Both the position numbers and the translations under genes were made by a program. Of a DNA stretch of 64,000 nt, positions 17,787 through 26,577 are shown piece by piece; the stretch's first letter is position 1, and each line of letters starts with the position of its first letter. The notes below the pieces were generated by a model, which saw only the letters and a program-made list of their open reading frames with translations, searched no databases and was not told where the DNA came from. The stretch is from contig NZ_CCXK01000017.1 of NCBI RefSeq assembly GCF_000821305.1, forward strand, positions 312,159 through 376,158, read 5' to 3'. This DNA comes from Clostridium culturomicium (GTDB lineage: Bacteria > Bacillota > Clostridia > Clostridiales > Clostridiaceae).

Positions 17787-18962
17787 ATGAATACAATACT
17801 TTTAAGAGCAAAAGAAATTGAAAATGAAATAATTAGTAATAGAAGACAATTACACAAAAATCCTGAACTTGGGAATGATTTATCTTTTACTTCACAGTAT
17901 GTAATGGATAAGCTTTGTGAAATGGGATATGAACCAATTAAAATTGGAGAGAGTGGAGTTGTTGCAACAGTGGGGAAAGGTAATAAAACCATCCTTCTCC
18001 GTGCAGATATGGATGCCCTTCCAATGAAGGAAACTTCAGGTGAAGAATTTTCTGCAATGGGCGAATATGCCCATGCCTGTGGACACGATACCCATACAGC
18101 TATGCTTTTAGGGGCAGCAAGGCTTTTAAAAGAGAGGGAACAGGATTTAAAAGGTATAGTTAAACTTATGTTTCAACCAGATGAAGAGGGGTTAACTGGA
18201 GCTAAGCTGATGATTGATGGAGGAGTTCTAGAGAATCCAAAGGTTGATGCAGCTATGGCCATGCACATTTCAATAGGAAGAAAATGTGGTGTAGTTGCAA
18301 CTAGTTATGGAACTGTAATGGCTTCTTGTGATAGATTTACAATCAATATTAATGGAAAAGGAACCCATGGAGCAGATCCACATCTTGGCGTTGACCCTAT
18401 AAATATTGCAGTTCATGTTCATATGGCACTGCAAGAGCTAATGAGTAGAGAAACGGCGCCTGGTGACAATGCAGTTTTAACTATTGGAAGGATATCAGCT
18501 GGAACAGCTCCAAATATTATTCCTGAGGAGGCTGTTATGGAAGGCACTTTACGTTGCTTCAATGCTGATACAAGAAAGTTTCTATTAGAAAGACTAAAAG
18601 AAGTTTGCAACTTTACAGCAAAATCCTTTAGAGGTGAGTGTACTGTGGAAATTTCAGGATCTGTACCGCCTGTGATGTGTAATGATAATATATCAAATGC
18701 TATGGAAGGCTACGTTAAGGAGTGTATAGGAGAAGAAAACACTATTGCAATGCCAAATCAGTGTGGTGGTTCTGAAGACTTTGCTTATGTACTTGAACAG
18801 GTTCCAGGGACATACTTGGCACTAGGTGCAGGCACAGAGGAGGAAGGATATATTTATAACGTTCATAATCCAAGTGTTAGATTTAATGAAAACTCATTCC
18901 ATGTTGGGGCCGCAGTTTATGCATTTTGTGCAATGAAGTGGATTGAGGACAATAGTAAGTAA
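17787..18962 (+). CDS. M20 family amidohydrolase (IAA-amino acid hydrolase-like)
   Basis: This 391-residue enzyme has the M20D layout. Its metal site includes LRADMDALPM (about 72-81), AHACGHDTHTAMLLG (about 96-110) with Cys and His ligands, QPDEEGLTGA (about 132-141) and the late His in NVHNPSVRFNE. A dimerisation lid lies between residues about 185 and 295 (KGTHGADPHLGVDPI). Relatives split N-acyl amino acids, hippurate or auxin conjugates in the cytoplasm. It directly follows the two membrane proteins, 13 bases after the second, so its substrate is probably what they import. Length is normal. Confidence 0.9.
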   Translation: MNTILLRAKEIENEIISNRRQLHKNPELGNDLSFTSQYVMDKLCEMGYEPIKIGESGVVATVGKGNKTILLRADMDALPMKETSGEEFSAMGEYAHACGHDTHTAMLLGAARLLKEREQDLKGIVKLMFQPDEEGLTGAKLMIDGGVLENPKVDAAMAMHISIGRKCGVVATSYGTVMASCDRFTININGKGTHGADPHLGVDPINIAVHVHMALQELMSRETAPGDNAVLTIGRISAGTAPNIIPEEAVMEGTLRCFNADTRKFLLERLKEVCNFTAKSFRGECTVEISGSVPPVMCNDNISNAMEGYVKECIGEENTIAMPNQCGGSEDFAYVLEQVPGTYLALGAGTEEEGYIYNVHNPSVRFNENSFHVGAAVYAFCAMKWIEDNSK

Positions 18963-19100
18963 CATTATAAATATATATTTAAGCTATGATTATTATAGTA
19001 AATACATACATAACTATAATTGTCATAATTGAAATATAATTAAATAAAATTATAAAATAGAAAATACAAAGACTCATTCTTATATATATTTGAAAGGAGT

Positions 19101-19169
19101 TTAAGTATTAACCAAATCAAGGATTTGGATGATTACTTAATGAAGGGAAATATCTCTCCACTGGGTTAA
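19101..19169 (+). other. Hairpin overlapping a possible 20-residue peptide
   Basis: TTAAGTATTAACCAAATC (from 19101) and GATTTGGATGATTACTTAA (to 19139) fold into a long stem with one bulge around the loop AAG. The sequence just upstream is GAAAGGAG (19092-19099), a strong ribosome site, yet the codon at the right distance is ATT (19107). From there a frame of 20 codons runs to TAA at 19167-19169 (product IKDLDDYLMKGNISPLG after the first three residues). It may be a leader peptide with an unusual start, or simply a hairpin in the leader of the MFS gene. Confidence 0.3.
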
Positions 19170-19186
19170 AATTTGGAGGAATGACA

Positions 19187-20458
19187 ATGAAGAAAAAATC
19201 AATATTTTATGGTTGGTGGATAGTAGTTAGTTGTTTTGTACTTATGTTTGTAATGATGTCCATAGTTTCAATGGTCATGGGTATCTTCGTAATACCAGTA
19301 AGTGCCGAGCTCAATATATCACGAACACAATTTTCACTATATTTTACCATTCTTTCTGGGGTTGGACTTTTAATAAGTCCAGCCATAGGAAGGTCAAAAA
19401 TGGATTTAAGAGTAATGACAAGTCTTGGAGTAATTCTATGTGGAATTTGCTTCATGGCATTAGGTTACTGTAAAAACTTAATAATGTTTTATATTATATC
19501 AGTGGTCATGGGGATTGGATTTAAAATATGTACAAACATTCCAGCATCAATCCTTTTAGCCAACTGGTTTAAAGAAAAGAGCGGTACAGCTGTTGGTATT
19601 GCCTTTGCTGGAGCAGGTATTGGTAATATGATTTTTACACCAATTGCAAACTATTTAATATCTGTCTATGGGTGGCGTAGTGCATATGTTATTTTAGGGG
19701 TATTAATGATGATTATAACCCTTCCATTTACAATGTTCATTATAAAAAATAAACCATCAGATTTAGGAATTGTTGCCTATGGAGAAAGGCAACATTCAAG
19801 GTCAGCTAAAGATGGAGGCAAGGAAGAGGTACAAGGTTATACTCTTTCAGAACTTATGAAAACTCCTTTTTTTTGGATTATCATGTTCTGTATGATAGTT
19901 GTAAATATAGTTTCTTGTGGAATCAACAGCCATCTTCCATCTTATATGCAGGATATAGGGCATAGTGCTACTTTTGCAGCATTTATAGTTTCCTCAGGAT
20001 CTTTAATGTTAACCTTCGGAAAGGTAATATTGGGATTCATGTCAGATAAATTAGGTGGAACGAGTATTGTTGCCATCTCATGTGCAGCTCTTACTTTATC
20101 ATTAGTAGCTTTAATGGGTTCACCCGTTACTATTCTAGCTATTTTTGCAGGACTTTTGCATGGGTTTGGAACAAGTTTTGGATCAGTTGGCCCACCTATA
20201 ATCACAAGACAATTATTTGGAGAAAAGGATTATAGTAGTGTTATGTCAGTGGTTTCAATGACCTCAGGTATAGGAATGGCTATTGGAGCCCCATTTTGTG
20301 GAGTCATTTATGATTTGACAGGAGAATATACCCTATCGTGGATAATCTTCTTAATTGCTATGATTGGATGTACTGCATGGTTCTTGATTTCATTAAAGAG
20401 CAATGAAAAAAGAGCAGCGATTATTTTTACTCGAGATGGATATAGCAAGATGGGATAA
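19187..20458 (+). CDS. MFS transporter, OFA (oxalate/formate antiporter) type
   Basis: The 423-residue protein has twelve predicted membrane helices. Its N-terminal FYGWWIVVSCF motif is typical of OFA-type carriers, with the conserved loop NKPSDLG between the two halves (about 190) and RQLFGEKDYSS near helix 11. OFA members exchange small carboxylates across the inner membrane. I start at the ATG at 19187, seven bases after GGAGGA; the ATG at 19181 touches the ribosome site. It lies between the M20 operon and the flavin reductase, so it may carry an organic acid that one of these enzymes uses or makes. The substrate is inferred only. Confidence 0.85.
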   Translation: MKKKSIFYGWWIVVSCFVLMFVMMSIVSMVMGIFVIPVSAELNISRTQFSLYFTILSGVGLLISPAIGRSKMDLRVMTSLGVILCGICFMALGYCKNLIMFYIISVVMGIGFKICTNIPASILLANWFKEKSGTAVGIAFAGAGIGNMIFTPIANYLISVYGWRSAYVILGVLMMIITLPFTMFIIKNKPSDLGIVAYGERQHSRSAKDGGKEEVQGYTLSELMKTPFFWIIMFCMIVVNIVSCGINSHLPSYMQDIGHSATFAAFIVSSGSLMLTFGKVILGFMSDKLGGTSIVAISCAALTLSLVALMGSPVTILAIFAGLLHGFGTSFGSVGPPIITRQLFGEKDYSSVMSVVSMTSGIGMAIGAPFCGVIYDLTGEYTLSWIIFLIAMIGCTAWFLISLKSNEKRAAIIFTRDGYSKMG

Positions 20459-20729
20459 AGATAAATTTCTTAAAGTAAAATACTTAATTCGTCTTAAAAT
20501 CAATATAAATTTACTTTTTAAAAAGATAATTTTATAACAATATTTAGAGACGTTATAACACATATGTGGAAGGAGGTTTGCAATAGCAGCCTCCAAACCA
20601 CGATAAATAGGTATATGGGAATAAAATATATTCCTTAAATACATAAATTTTTTAATCTTAAATGTATATTTTTTAACAAAGTTATGTGGAAAAATACAAA
20701 ACTTTGGAGTATAATGAGGAGGAAGAGTT

Positions 20730-22529
20730 ATGAAAAAAGTAGTCAGTTTTTTACTAGCGTCAGTGATGATGCTAACGTTGGTTGCCTGTGGCACCACTTC
20801 AGGAGGCTCAAAGGGGAGTGGATCAGGAAAGTCTAAAGAAAATTACGACATAGTAATTATTGGTGGCGGCGGTGCTGGACTTGCAGCTGCCGTTGAAGCA
20901 AAACAAAATGGTGCTGAGAACATCGTGGTTTTAGAAAAGTTATCTTTCCTCGGGGGAAGTACAACCATGGCCTTTGGCGGATTTAACTGTGCAAAGTCAA
21001 AATATATGACTGAACAAGGAAAAGAAGAAGAGAATATTGATCTGCTTAACAGAGTTGTGGGAAAAAATGGTAAAAATTTTAACGATTCTGATGTAGCAGC
21101 TGTTGTTATTGAGGAAACACCATCAGTAATTGAGTGGTTTGAAAGTTTTGGCTCTGAATGGGGACAAATTCGTTACTCAGATTTGCATTGCCCTACAGAT
21201 GGAACGATTCCAGGAGTAGAAATCATTAAAGTTCTTAGTGAACAATGTGAAAAATTAGGTGTTGAAATTCGTCTTAACACGAAGGCTACAAAACTGGTAA
21301 CAGATGAAGAAGGAAGAATCAATGGAGTTGCTACTCAAAATGAAAATGGGGAAGAAGCGACAATCAATTGTACTTCTGTTATTTTAGCAACTGGTGGTTA
21401 TTCAAACAATCCAGAAATGATTGCAAAAGATCATCCAGATCTTAAAAACATTCACTTCCCATCATCTAAGGGAGCAGAAGGTGACGGTATTGTAATGGCA
21501 ACTGAACTTGGTGCTAAAACAAGGAATATGGATTTAATACAGTTATCATGTGCAGTAGTTCCATCTTCAATCCAAATGCAATTACCTGGACCAATTAAAG
21601 AAAAGGGGGCAATCTTCGTAAATAAAGAAGGAAATCGTTTTGTTAAGGAAACAAGTGCAGCAAGCTCAGACAGAGGAATTACTGCTGCGATCTTAGAACA
21701 GACAGATGCAATGTGTTATGGAGTTTACAACGAAACAATTTATCAAAATTTCATGTCTGTTGAAGACAAAGATTTCTTTGATGAATATAGAATTAATGGA
21801 ATAGATAAATCAGGTCTAGTTATGAAAGCTGATACTATTGAAGGATTAGCAGGAATGATGGATGTTCCAGCTGATGCATTAGAAGCTACAATAAAAGGTA
21901 TCAAAAATAGTGAAATAGATAATGAAGCTGCAAAAGAAGCTGCAGATACGTATAATGAAGGACCTTATTATGCAGTGCCTTTAACTCCAGGAGTTATGGA
22001 CACTCTAGGTGGAATTGAAATAGATACAATTGGCCGTGTAATTAACACTGACGAAGAACCAATTCCAGGATTATATGCTGCTGGAGAAGTTATCGGAAAC
22101 ATCCAAGGAGCTTATTATTCAATCGGCCTTGGTGAAGCTGTTGTATACGGAAGGGTTTCAGCAAGAAATGCTATACAATATGTTAAAGACCGTGGCGGCT
22201 TAACTGAATATAAAAAGCCAGAAGGTGAATCAGAAAAGCCAGGATCAAAACCAGCTGCAAAAGGTAATTTTGTTGATGGTACTTTCACTGGAACTGCGAA
22301 AGGAAATAATGATGATTTAACAGTAGAAGTAACAGTTAAGGATGGAAGTATCACAGAAATTAAGGTGGTTGACGATAAAGAAACTCCAAACATTTTTGCA
22401 GGAGTAGTGGACAAGTATATTCCATCTATCATTGAGAGTCAAGATCTTGAGGTAGATACAATCACAGGTGCTACAAATTCTTGTAATGCCGTTAAAGAAG
22501 CTTTAAAGTCTGTATTAAAAACAAATTAA
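20730..22529 (+). CDS. Exported FAD/FMN flavoprotein reductase (lipoprotein)
   Basis: The 599-residue protein starts with a lipoprotein signal (lipobox VAC, Cys20) and a Gly/Ser linker. Next comes a FAD_binding_2 domain (about 40-475) with IIGGGGAGLAAA (about 43-54) and PGLYAAGEVIGN. The C-terminal FMN_bind domain (about 505-599) ends with DTITGATNS, where Thr582 is the expected site for covalent FMN added by ApbE. This build matches extracellular fumarate/urocanate-type reductases that accept electrons from the cell. The expected active-site segment reads SDRGITAAIL rather than the TRDKASAAIL type of fumarate reductases, so the substrate may differ. A terminator follows. Confidence 0.88.
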   Translation: MKKVVSFLLASVMMLTLVACGTTSGGSKGSGSGKSKENYDIVIIGGGGAGLAAAVEAKQNGAENIVVLEKLSFLGGSTTMAFGGFNCAKSKYMTEQGKEEENIDLLNRVVGKNGKNFNDSDVAAVVIEETPSVIEWFESFGSEWGQIRYSDLHCPTDGTIPGVEIIKVLSEQCEKLGVEIRLNTKATKLVTDEEGRINGVATQNENGEEATINCTSVILATGGYSNNPEMIAKDHPDLKNIHFPSSKGAEGDGIVMATELGAKTRNMDLIQLSCAVVPSSIQMQLPGPIKEKGAIFVNKEGNRFVKETSAASSDRGITAAILEQTDAMCYGVYNETIYQNFMSVEDKDFFDEYRINGIDKSGLVMKADTIEGLAGMMDVPADALEATIKGIKNSEIDNEAAKEAADTYNEGPYYAVPLTPGVMDTLGGIEIDTIGRVINTDEEPIPGLYAAGEVIGNIQGAYYSIGLGEAVVYGRVSARNAIQYVKDRGGLTEYKKPEGESEKPGSKPAAKGNFVDGTFTGTAKGNNDDLTVEVTVKDGSITEIKVVDDKETPNIFAGVVDKYIPSIIESQDLEVDTITGATNSCNAVKEALKSVLKTN

Positions 22530-22619
22530 AAAACAACCCAAGTTTAAATACTAATGAATACCTTAGTAAAGTGATTTTCATAGTATGTTAATTTAATATT
22601 AATGCAGACTTTATATAAA

Positions 22620-22652
22620 AAGGCGGATAGCTAGTCTATCTGTCTTTTATTT
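22620..22652 (+). terminator. Rho-independent terminator after flavoprotein gene
   Basis: AAGGCGGATAG (22620-22630) pairs with CTATCTGTCTT (22636-22646) using two G-U pairs, followed by TTATTTT. Confidence 0.75.
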
Positions 22653-22732
22653 TAGAAAAATAGTTATAAAAATAGAATTAAATTAAAAAATAAAGGCATA
22701 CTAATATAAAATCTTAGAATTGAGGTGTGATT

Positions 22733-23386
22733 ATGCAGAAAAAATTACTATATATAAGTGTTAACTCAAAACCAGAGGAATTATCCTCATCCAAAACTGT
22801 GGCTAGAGCCTTTATAAATCAGTTTTTAGAAAAATTCAAGGATTATAAAGTTGAAGAAGTAGATTTATATAAGGACCATATTCCAAGATTAGAGTATCAA
22901 TATTTTGAGGATAGGAACTGCATTATTAGTGAAGAGGCTGAAAAGAAGCTTTCGCAGAAAGAACAGAATGAAGTTAAGAGAATTCGTGACCTTTGTGATC
23001 AGTTTGTAAGTGCTCAGGTTTGTGTAATAGCATCACCTATGTGGAGCTTGCTTTTTCCAGCACCTTTAAAAGAGTATATTGATTGTATTGTTCAGGTTGG
23101 AAAAACTATTACATTTGAAGGAAGTAAGAAGCCGAAAGGATTACTAGGAGAAGAGCACAGAGCTGTTATATATATTCAATCTTCAGGTGGTAGCATTCCT
23201 TGGATAGTTGATCCAATTTTAGATAAGGGTGAAAACTATGTTGAAAGCATAATGAAATCCATGGGAATTAAGCAAGTTAAGGAGTTAAAGGTTGATAACA
23301 CTGGAACTTCTGAGGAGGAAAGACAGCAGGCTATTAAAAAGGCAGAGAAGCAGATTAATCAGATTATATCAAGTTTAAATCTATAA
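22733..23386 (+). CDS. FMN-dependent NADH:quinone oxidoreductase/azoreductase-like
   Basis: This 217-residue flavodoxin-fold protein opens with YISVNSKPEELSSSKTVA, in which the Ser-rich loop binds the FMN phosphate. It also has SPMWSLLFPAPLKEYID (about 101-117), the conserved W/P/LK-x-YID segment of AzoR-type enzymes, and IQSSGG further on. Such enzymes reduce quinones, azo dyes or nitro groups with NAD(P)H in the cytoplasm. I use the ATG at 22733, spaced five bases from GAGGTG, instead of the GTG at 22727. It has its own unit after the flavoprotein terminator, ending at a hairpin at 23394. A link to the exported flavoprotein is possible but unproven. Confidence 0.87.
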   Translation: MQKKLLYISVNSKPEELSSSKTVARAFINQFLEKFKDYKVEEVDLYKDHIPRLEYQYFEDRNCIISEEAEKKLSQKEQNEVKRIRDLCDQFVSAQVCVIASPMWSLLFPAPLKEYIDCIVQVGKTITFEGSKKPKGLLGEEHRAVIYIQSSGGSIPWIVDPILDKGENYVESIMKSMGIKQVKELKVDNTGTSEEERQQAIKKAEKQINQIISSLNL

Positions 23387-23393
23387 TAAAGGT

Positions 23394-23420
23394 AAAAATG
23401 GACCCCCAGGTCCATTTTTT
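23394..23420. terminator. Bidirectional terminator
   Basis: AAAAATGGACC (23394-23404) and GGTCCATTTTT (23409-23419) pair perfectly, with A- and T-runs on both sides. It serves both the oxidoreductase gene and the minus-strand DUF1653 gene. Confidence 0.88.
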
Positions 23421-23424
23421 ACTT

Positions 23425-23673
23425 TTATTTTATGCTTTTAACTTCAAACTCTTCGAATCTATATTTTTGCCCCGTTGGGTTTTCTTTGCCTTCGGGAACT
23501 TCTTCTAAGAACATTTCATATGGTCTTACAAATAATCCACAGTTTCCGTATAAGGCCCTATATAAAACCATTTTTTCCTGAGTTTCTGAATGAATAACGG
23601 AATCCTCAACTAGGTATAAATCACCTTTAAAGTGCCTAAAAATTTTCCCTTTAGAATTTTCTATAGTTCTCAT
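23425..23673 (-). CDS. DUF1653 domain protein
   Basis: The 82-residue protein matches DUF1653 closely: FRHFKGDLYLVEDSVIHSET, then LYRALYGNCGLFVRPYEMFL. This small SH3-like domain is widespread in Firmicutes and proteobacteria and has no established role. I use the ATG at 23673 because AAGGAAG lies just upstream on its strand; the ATG at 23691 overlaps that ribosome site. It is a single-gene unit sharing a terminator with the convergent oxidoreductase gene. Confidence 0.88.
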   Translation of the reverse strand: MRTIENSKGKIFRHFKGDLYLVEDSVIHSETQEKMVLYRALYGNCGLFVRPYEMFLEEVPEGKENPTGQKYRFEEFEVKSIK

Positions 23674-23904
23674 AGAGATACTTCCTTTCATTTGTATATA
23701 AAAAATAGTGTAGCAATAATAATCTCATAATAACACATATAACTATTAATTTCTATGGAACTAATAGTTAATATATGTTAATGAATATTACACAAATTGT
23801 TAATAAAAATGTATCTTTTTATTATCCTATTATCATAAGATATGGAGTATATTTATAGTTGAAGAGAATTGTTTGAATTTTCGAATTTTTAAGGAGGGAA
23901 AGAT

Positions 23905-25143
23905 ATGGACTGGGAGGATATAAAAAAATCAGATTGTGAGGTCTTTAATCTTATTAATGAAGAGCTTGAGAGACAAAAAAATGGAATTGAGCTCATTGCC
24001 TCAGAGAATTTTACTTCTAAGGCAGTAATGGAGGCTGTAGGGTCTTGTTTAACAAACAAATATGCTGAAGGCTATCCAGGAAAAAGATATTATGGTGGCT
24101 GTGAAGTAGTAGACTTAATAGAAGATTTGGCTAGAAAAAGAGCTATCGAATTGTTTAAGGCTGATGGATATCATGCAAATGTTCAGCCACATAGCGGTTC
24201 CCAGGCTAACATGGCAGTTTATATGAGTATCTTAAAACCTGGAGATACTATAATGGGGATGAATCTTAGTGAGGGTGGACATTTAACTCATGGATCTCCA
24301 GTAAATTTTTCCGGAAAGTTATTCAATGTTATACCTTATGGTGTAAATAAGGAAACAGGTTATATAGATTACGAGGCTATGGAAGCCTTGGCTAAGGAAC
24401 ATAAACCTAAACTAATTGTTGCTGGAGCAAGTGCATATGCAAGGATAATAGATTTTAAGAGAATAAAGGAAATCAGTGATGAGGTTGGAGCTTATCTTAT
24501 GGTGGATATGGCACATATTGCTGGTCTGATAGCTGCTGGAGTTCATCCATCTCCAATACCTTATGCTGACTTTGTAACTTCAACTACCCATAAGACATTA
24601 AGGGGTCCTAGAGGTGGAATGGTTTTATGTAAGGAAGAATATGCTAAGCTTTTAGATAAAGCATTATTCCCTGGAATGCAGGGGGGGCCACTTTTACATG
24701 CCATAGCAGGGAAGGCTGTATGTTTTAAAGAAGCTATGAGTGATGAGTTTAAAACATATATTAGAAACGTGGTAGATAATTGTCAAACTTTAGCTGAAGC
24801 TTTAAAGAGTCATGGATTTAAAATTGTATCTGATGGTACGGATGGTCATTTAATGCTAGTAGATTTAACAAGTAAGAATATATCAGGTAAAGCTGCAGAA
24901 ACTAAGCTTAATGGTATAGGAATAACTGTTAATAAAAATACTATTCCAAATGAGCAAAGAAGCCCGTTTGTAACTTCAGGAATAAGAATTGGAACTGCTG
25001 CCATTACTACTAGGGGCTTTAAGCAAGAGGATATGATTGCTATAGCAAGCATAATTAATGATGCATTATGTAATGAAAGCGTAACAGAAGCAGAACTAAA
25101 AGCAAGAGTTAAAGAACTAAGCAAAAAATATCCTCTATATTAA
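23905..25143 (+). CDS. glyA: Serine hydroxymethyltransferase
   Basis: The 412-residue enzyme exchanges serine and tetrahydrofolate for glycine and 5,10-methylene-tetrahydrofolate in the cytoplasm. The PLP lysine is Lys230 in TSTTHKTLRGPRGG. Other hallmarks are IASENFTSKAV (31-41), KYAEGYPGKRYYGG (52-65), VQPHSGSQAN and the C-terminal RIGTAAITTRGF. Length is standard. The ATG follows AAGGAGGG. It is directly upstream (21 bases) of a folD-type gene, so methylene-tetrahydrofolate made here can pass straight to the dehydrogenase. About 210 bases upstream are gene-free and should hold the promoter. Confidence 0.97.
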   Translation: MDWEDIKKSDCEVFNLINEELERQKNGIELIASENFTSKAVMEAVGSCLTNKYAEGYPGKRYYGGCEVVDLIEDLARKRAIELFKADGYHANVQPHSGSQANMAVYMSILKPGDTIMGMNLSEGGHLTHGSPVNFSGKLFNVIPYGVNKETGYIDYEAMEALAKEHKPKLIVAGASAYARIIDFKRIKEISDEVGAYLMVDMAHIAGLIAAGVHPSPIPYADFVTSTTHKTLRGPRGGMVLCKEEYAKLLDKALFPGMQGGPLLHAIAGKAVCFKEAMSDEFKTYIRNVVDNCQTLAEALKSHGFKIVSDGTDGHLMLVDLTSKNISGKAAETKLNGIGITVNKNTIPNEQRSPFVTSGIRIGTAAITTRGFKQEDMIAIASIINDALCNESVTEAELKARVKELSKKYPLY

Positions 25144-25164
25144 TTAGAAGGATAGGTAATAATT

Positions 25165-26019
25165 ATGAGTATTGTAATGAGGGGGTTAGAGGTTGCTGGT
25201 TCAATGAAGGAAAAGCTTCAGGAGGAATTTCTGGCCTTAAAGGAAAGAGGTATTATACCACATCTTGCAATTGTTCGTGTTGGTGCAAGACCAGATGATC
25301 TTGCTTATGAGCGTGGGGCAAAGAAAAGAATGAACACCATAGGCATTAAATGTACTGTATTTGAGATTCCAGAGGACGTAGATCAAGAGTTATTTGAACT
25401 TCAGTTTGGAAAAATAAATAGTAATCCAGAAATTCATGGAATACTTCTATTTAGACCATTGCCAAAGCATCTTAATGAGGAATCTTTAAAAGGATTAATC
25501 AATCCATTAAAAGATGTTGATTCTATGAGTCCAGTGAATGCTGCAAAGGTCTTTTCAGGAGATGAAACTGGTTTTGCTCCATGCACTCCTGAATCAGTAA
25601 TAGAGATTCTGGATTATTATAATATTGATATAACTGGTAAAAAGGTAGTAGTTTTAGGAAGAAGTATGGTGGTGGGAAAACCATTATCAATGCTGCTTCT
25701 CAAGAAAAATGCAACTGTTACAATATGTCATACTAAAACTAAGAATCTTGAAAAGGTGTGCCGCGAAGCTGAAATTCTTATTGCTGCAGCAGGCAAGGCT
25801 AAAATGGTTACACAGGAGATGGTAGGAGATAATGCAATTGTAATAGATGTAGGAATAAATTTAGATGAGGAAGGTAATCTATGTGGAGATGTAGATTATA
25901 AAAATGTTGAAGGAAAGTCTTCATATATAACACCAGTACCAGGTGGGGTTGGAAGTGTTACTTCATCAGTGCTGGCTAAGCATGTTATTACAGCAGCTAA
26001 GCGTTTAAATTGTATTTAG
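25165..26019 (+). CDS. folD: FolD-like methylene-tetrahydrofolate dehydrogenase, altered active site
   Basis: This 284-residue protein has the FolD fold. The catalytic domain comes first, followed by an NAD(P)-binding domain with GRSMVVGKP (about 170-178) and YITPVPGGVG near the end. The usual active-site tyrosine is present (Tyr48), as is the aspartate in KDVD (Asp119). However, the catalytic lysine four residues after that tyrosine aligns with Ala52. The glutamine of the QLPLP motif is also replaced, with FRPLP in its place (Phe96). Those two residues drive the cyclohydrolase step in FolD, so this enzyme may only act as a dehydrogenase. It is co-transcribed with glyA and ends at a terminator. 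Confidence 0.88.
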   Translation: MSIVMRGLEVAGSMKEKLQEEFLALKERGIIPHLAIVRVGARPDDLAYERGAKKRMNTIGIKCTVFEIPEDVDQELFELQFGKINSNPEIHGILLFRPLPKHLNEESLKGLINPLKDVDSMSPVNAAKVFSGDETGFAPCTPESVIEILDYYNIDITGKKVVVLGRSMVVGKPLSMLLLKKNATVTICHTKTKNLEKVCREAEILIAAAGKAKMVTQEMVGDNAIVIDVGINLDEEGNLCGDVDYKNVEGKSSYITPVPGGVGSVTSSVLAKHVITAAKRLNCI

Positions 26020-26039
26020 AATGTTAAGTATAAGTTAGA

Positions 26040-26076
26040 AATAAGAGGTCGGCAGTTCCGACTTCTTATTTTTTAG
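26040..26076 (+). terminator. Rho-independent terminator after glyA-folD
   Basis: AATAAGAGGTCGG (26040-26052) and CCGACTTCTTATT (26058-26070) pair almost perfectly and are followed by TTTT. Confidence 0.9.
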
Positions 26077-26185
26077 CGGTTTGCAAATAAATATGAGATG
26101 CTATGGATTTTTTATACATATGAATCGTATATTTATTACAGATGGAAATATACGATTCCTTATAAATTTAAAGGCGGTAAATAAT

Positions 26186-26542
26186 ATGAAAAATAAATTT
26201 TATAGCCTATTCTTTTTAGTTTTGTTTGCTATGCCATTTCCTTTCATATCAATATATTTAGACTTTAAATATGGGTCAATGATTGGATATTTAATAATGA
26301 TTACAGCATATATAGTTTTGATTTATGGCTGTAAATTAATTAAGAATAATAAAATATATTTATATGGAAATGGAATATCTGTAATAGTTTCACTAATATT
26401 TATTCAAAGTGTAGCCCATGAAAGCTGGTACTATTATTTTAAACCCCTAACCCCAGTACAATTATTAATTTTTTTAGCACTTTTAGGTCTTATACTTCAG
26501 TTATCAGCATGGTACTTTATAACTAAGAATCTAGAAAAGTAA
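26186..26542 (+). CDS. Small membrane protein of unknown function
   Basis: The 118-residue protein is strongly hydrophobic with about four membrane segments (roughly 5-27, 33-53, 58-76, 92-112). I place the start at the ATG at 26186 because AAGGCGG (26171-26177) lies upstream; the open frame extends further 5' but that part has no ribosome site and codes an unlikely leader. I do not recognise a family. The next gene, a lipoprotein, starts 35 bases downstream on the same strand, so they may share a transcript. Confidence 0.6.
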   Translation: MKNKFYSLFFLVLFAMPFPFISIYLDFKYGSMIGYLIMITAYIVLIYGCKLIKNNKIYLYGNGISVIVSLIFIQSVAHESWYYYFKPLTPVQLLIFLALLGLILQLSAWYFITKNLEK

Positions 26543-26577
26543 TCTTCATTTAACAATTAATTATGGAGGGATTTTAA

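Noticed and set aside
20393..20797. A 134-codon minus-strand frame across the spacer before the flavoprotein gene.
   Set aside because: Both its ends overlap real plus-strand genes, no ribosome site precedes it, and the product has no plausible domain.
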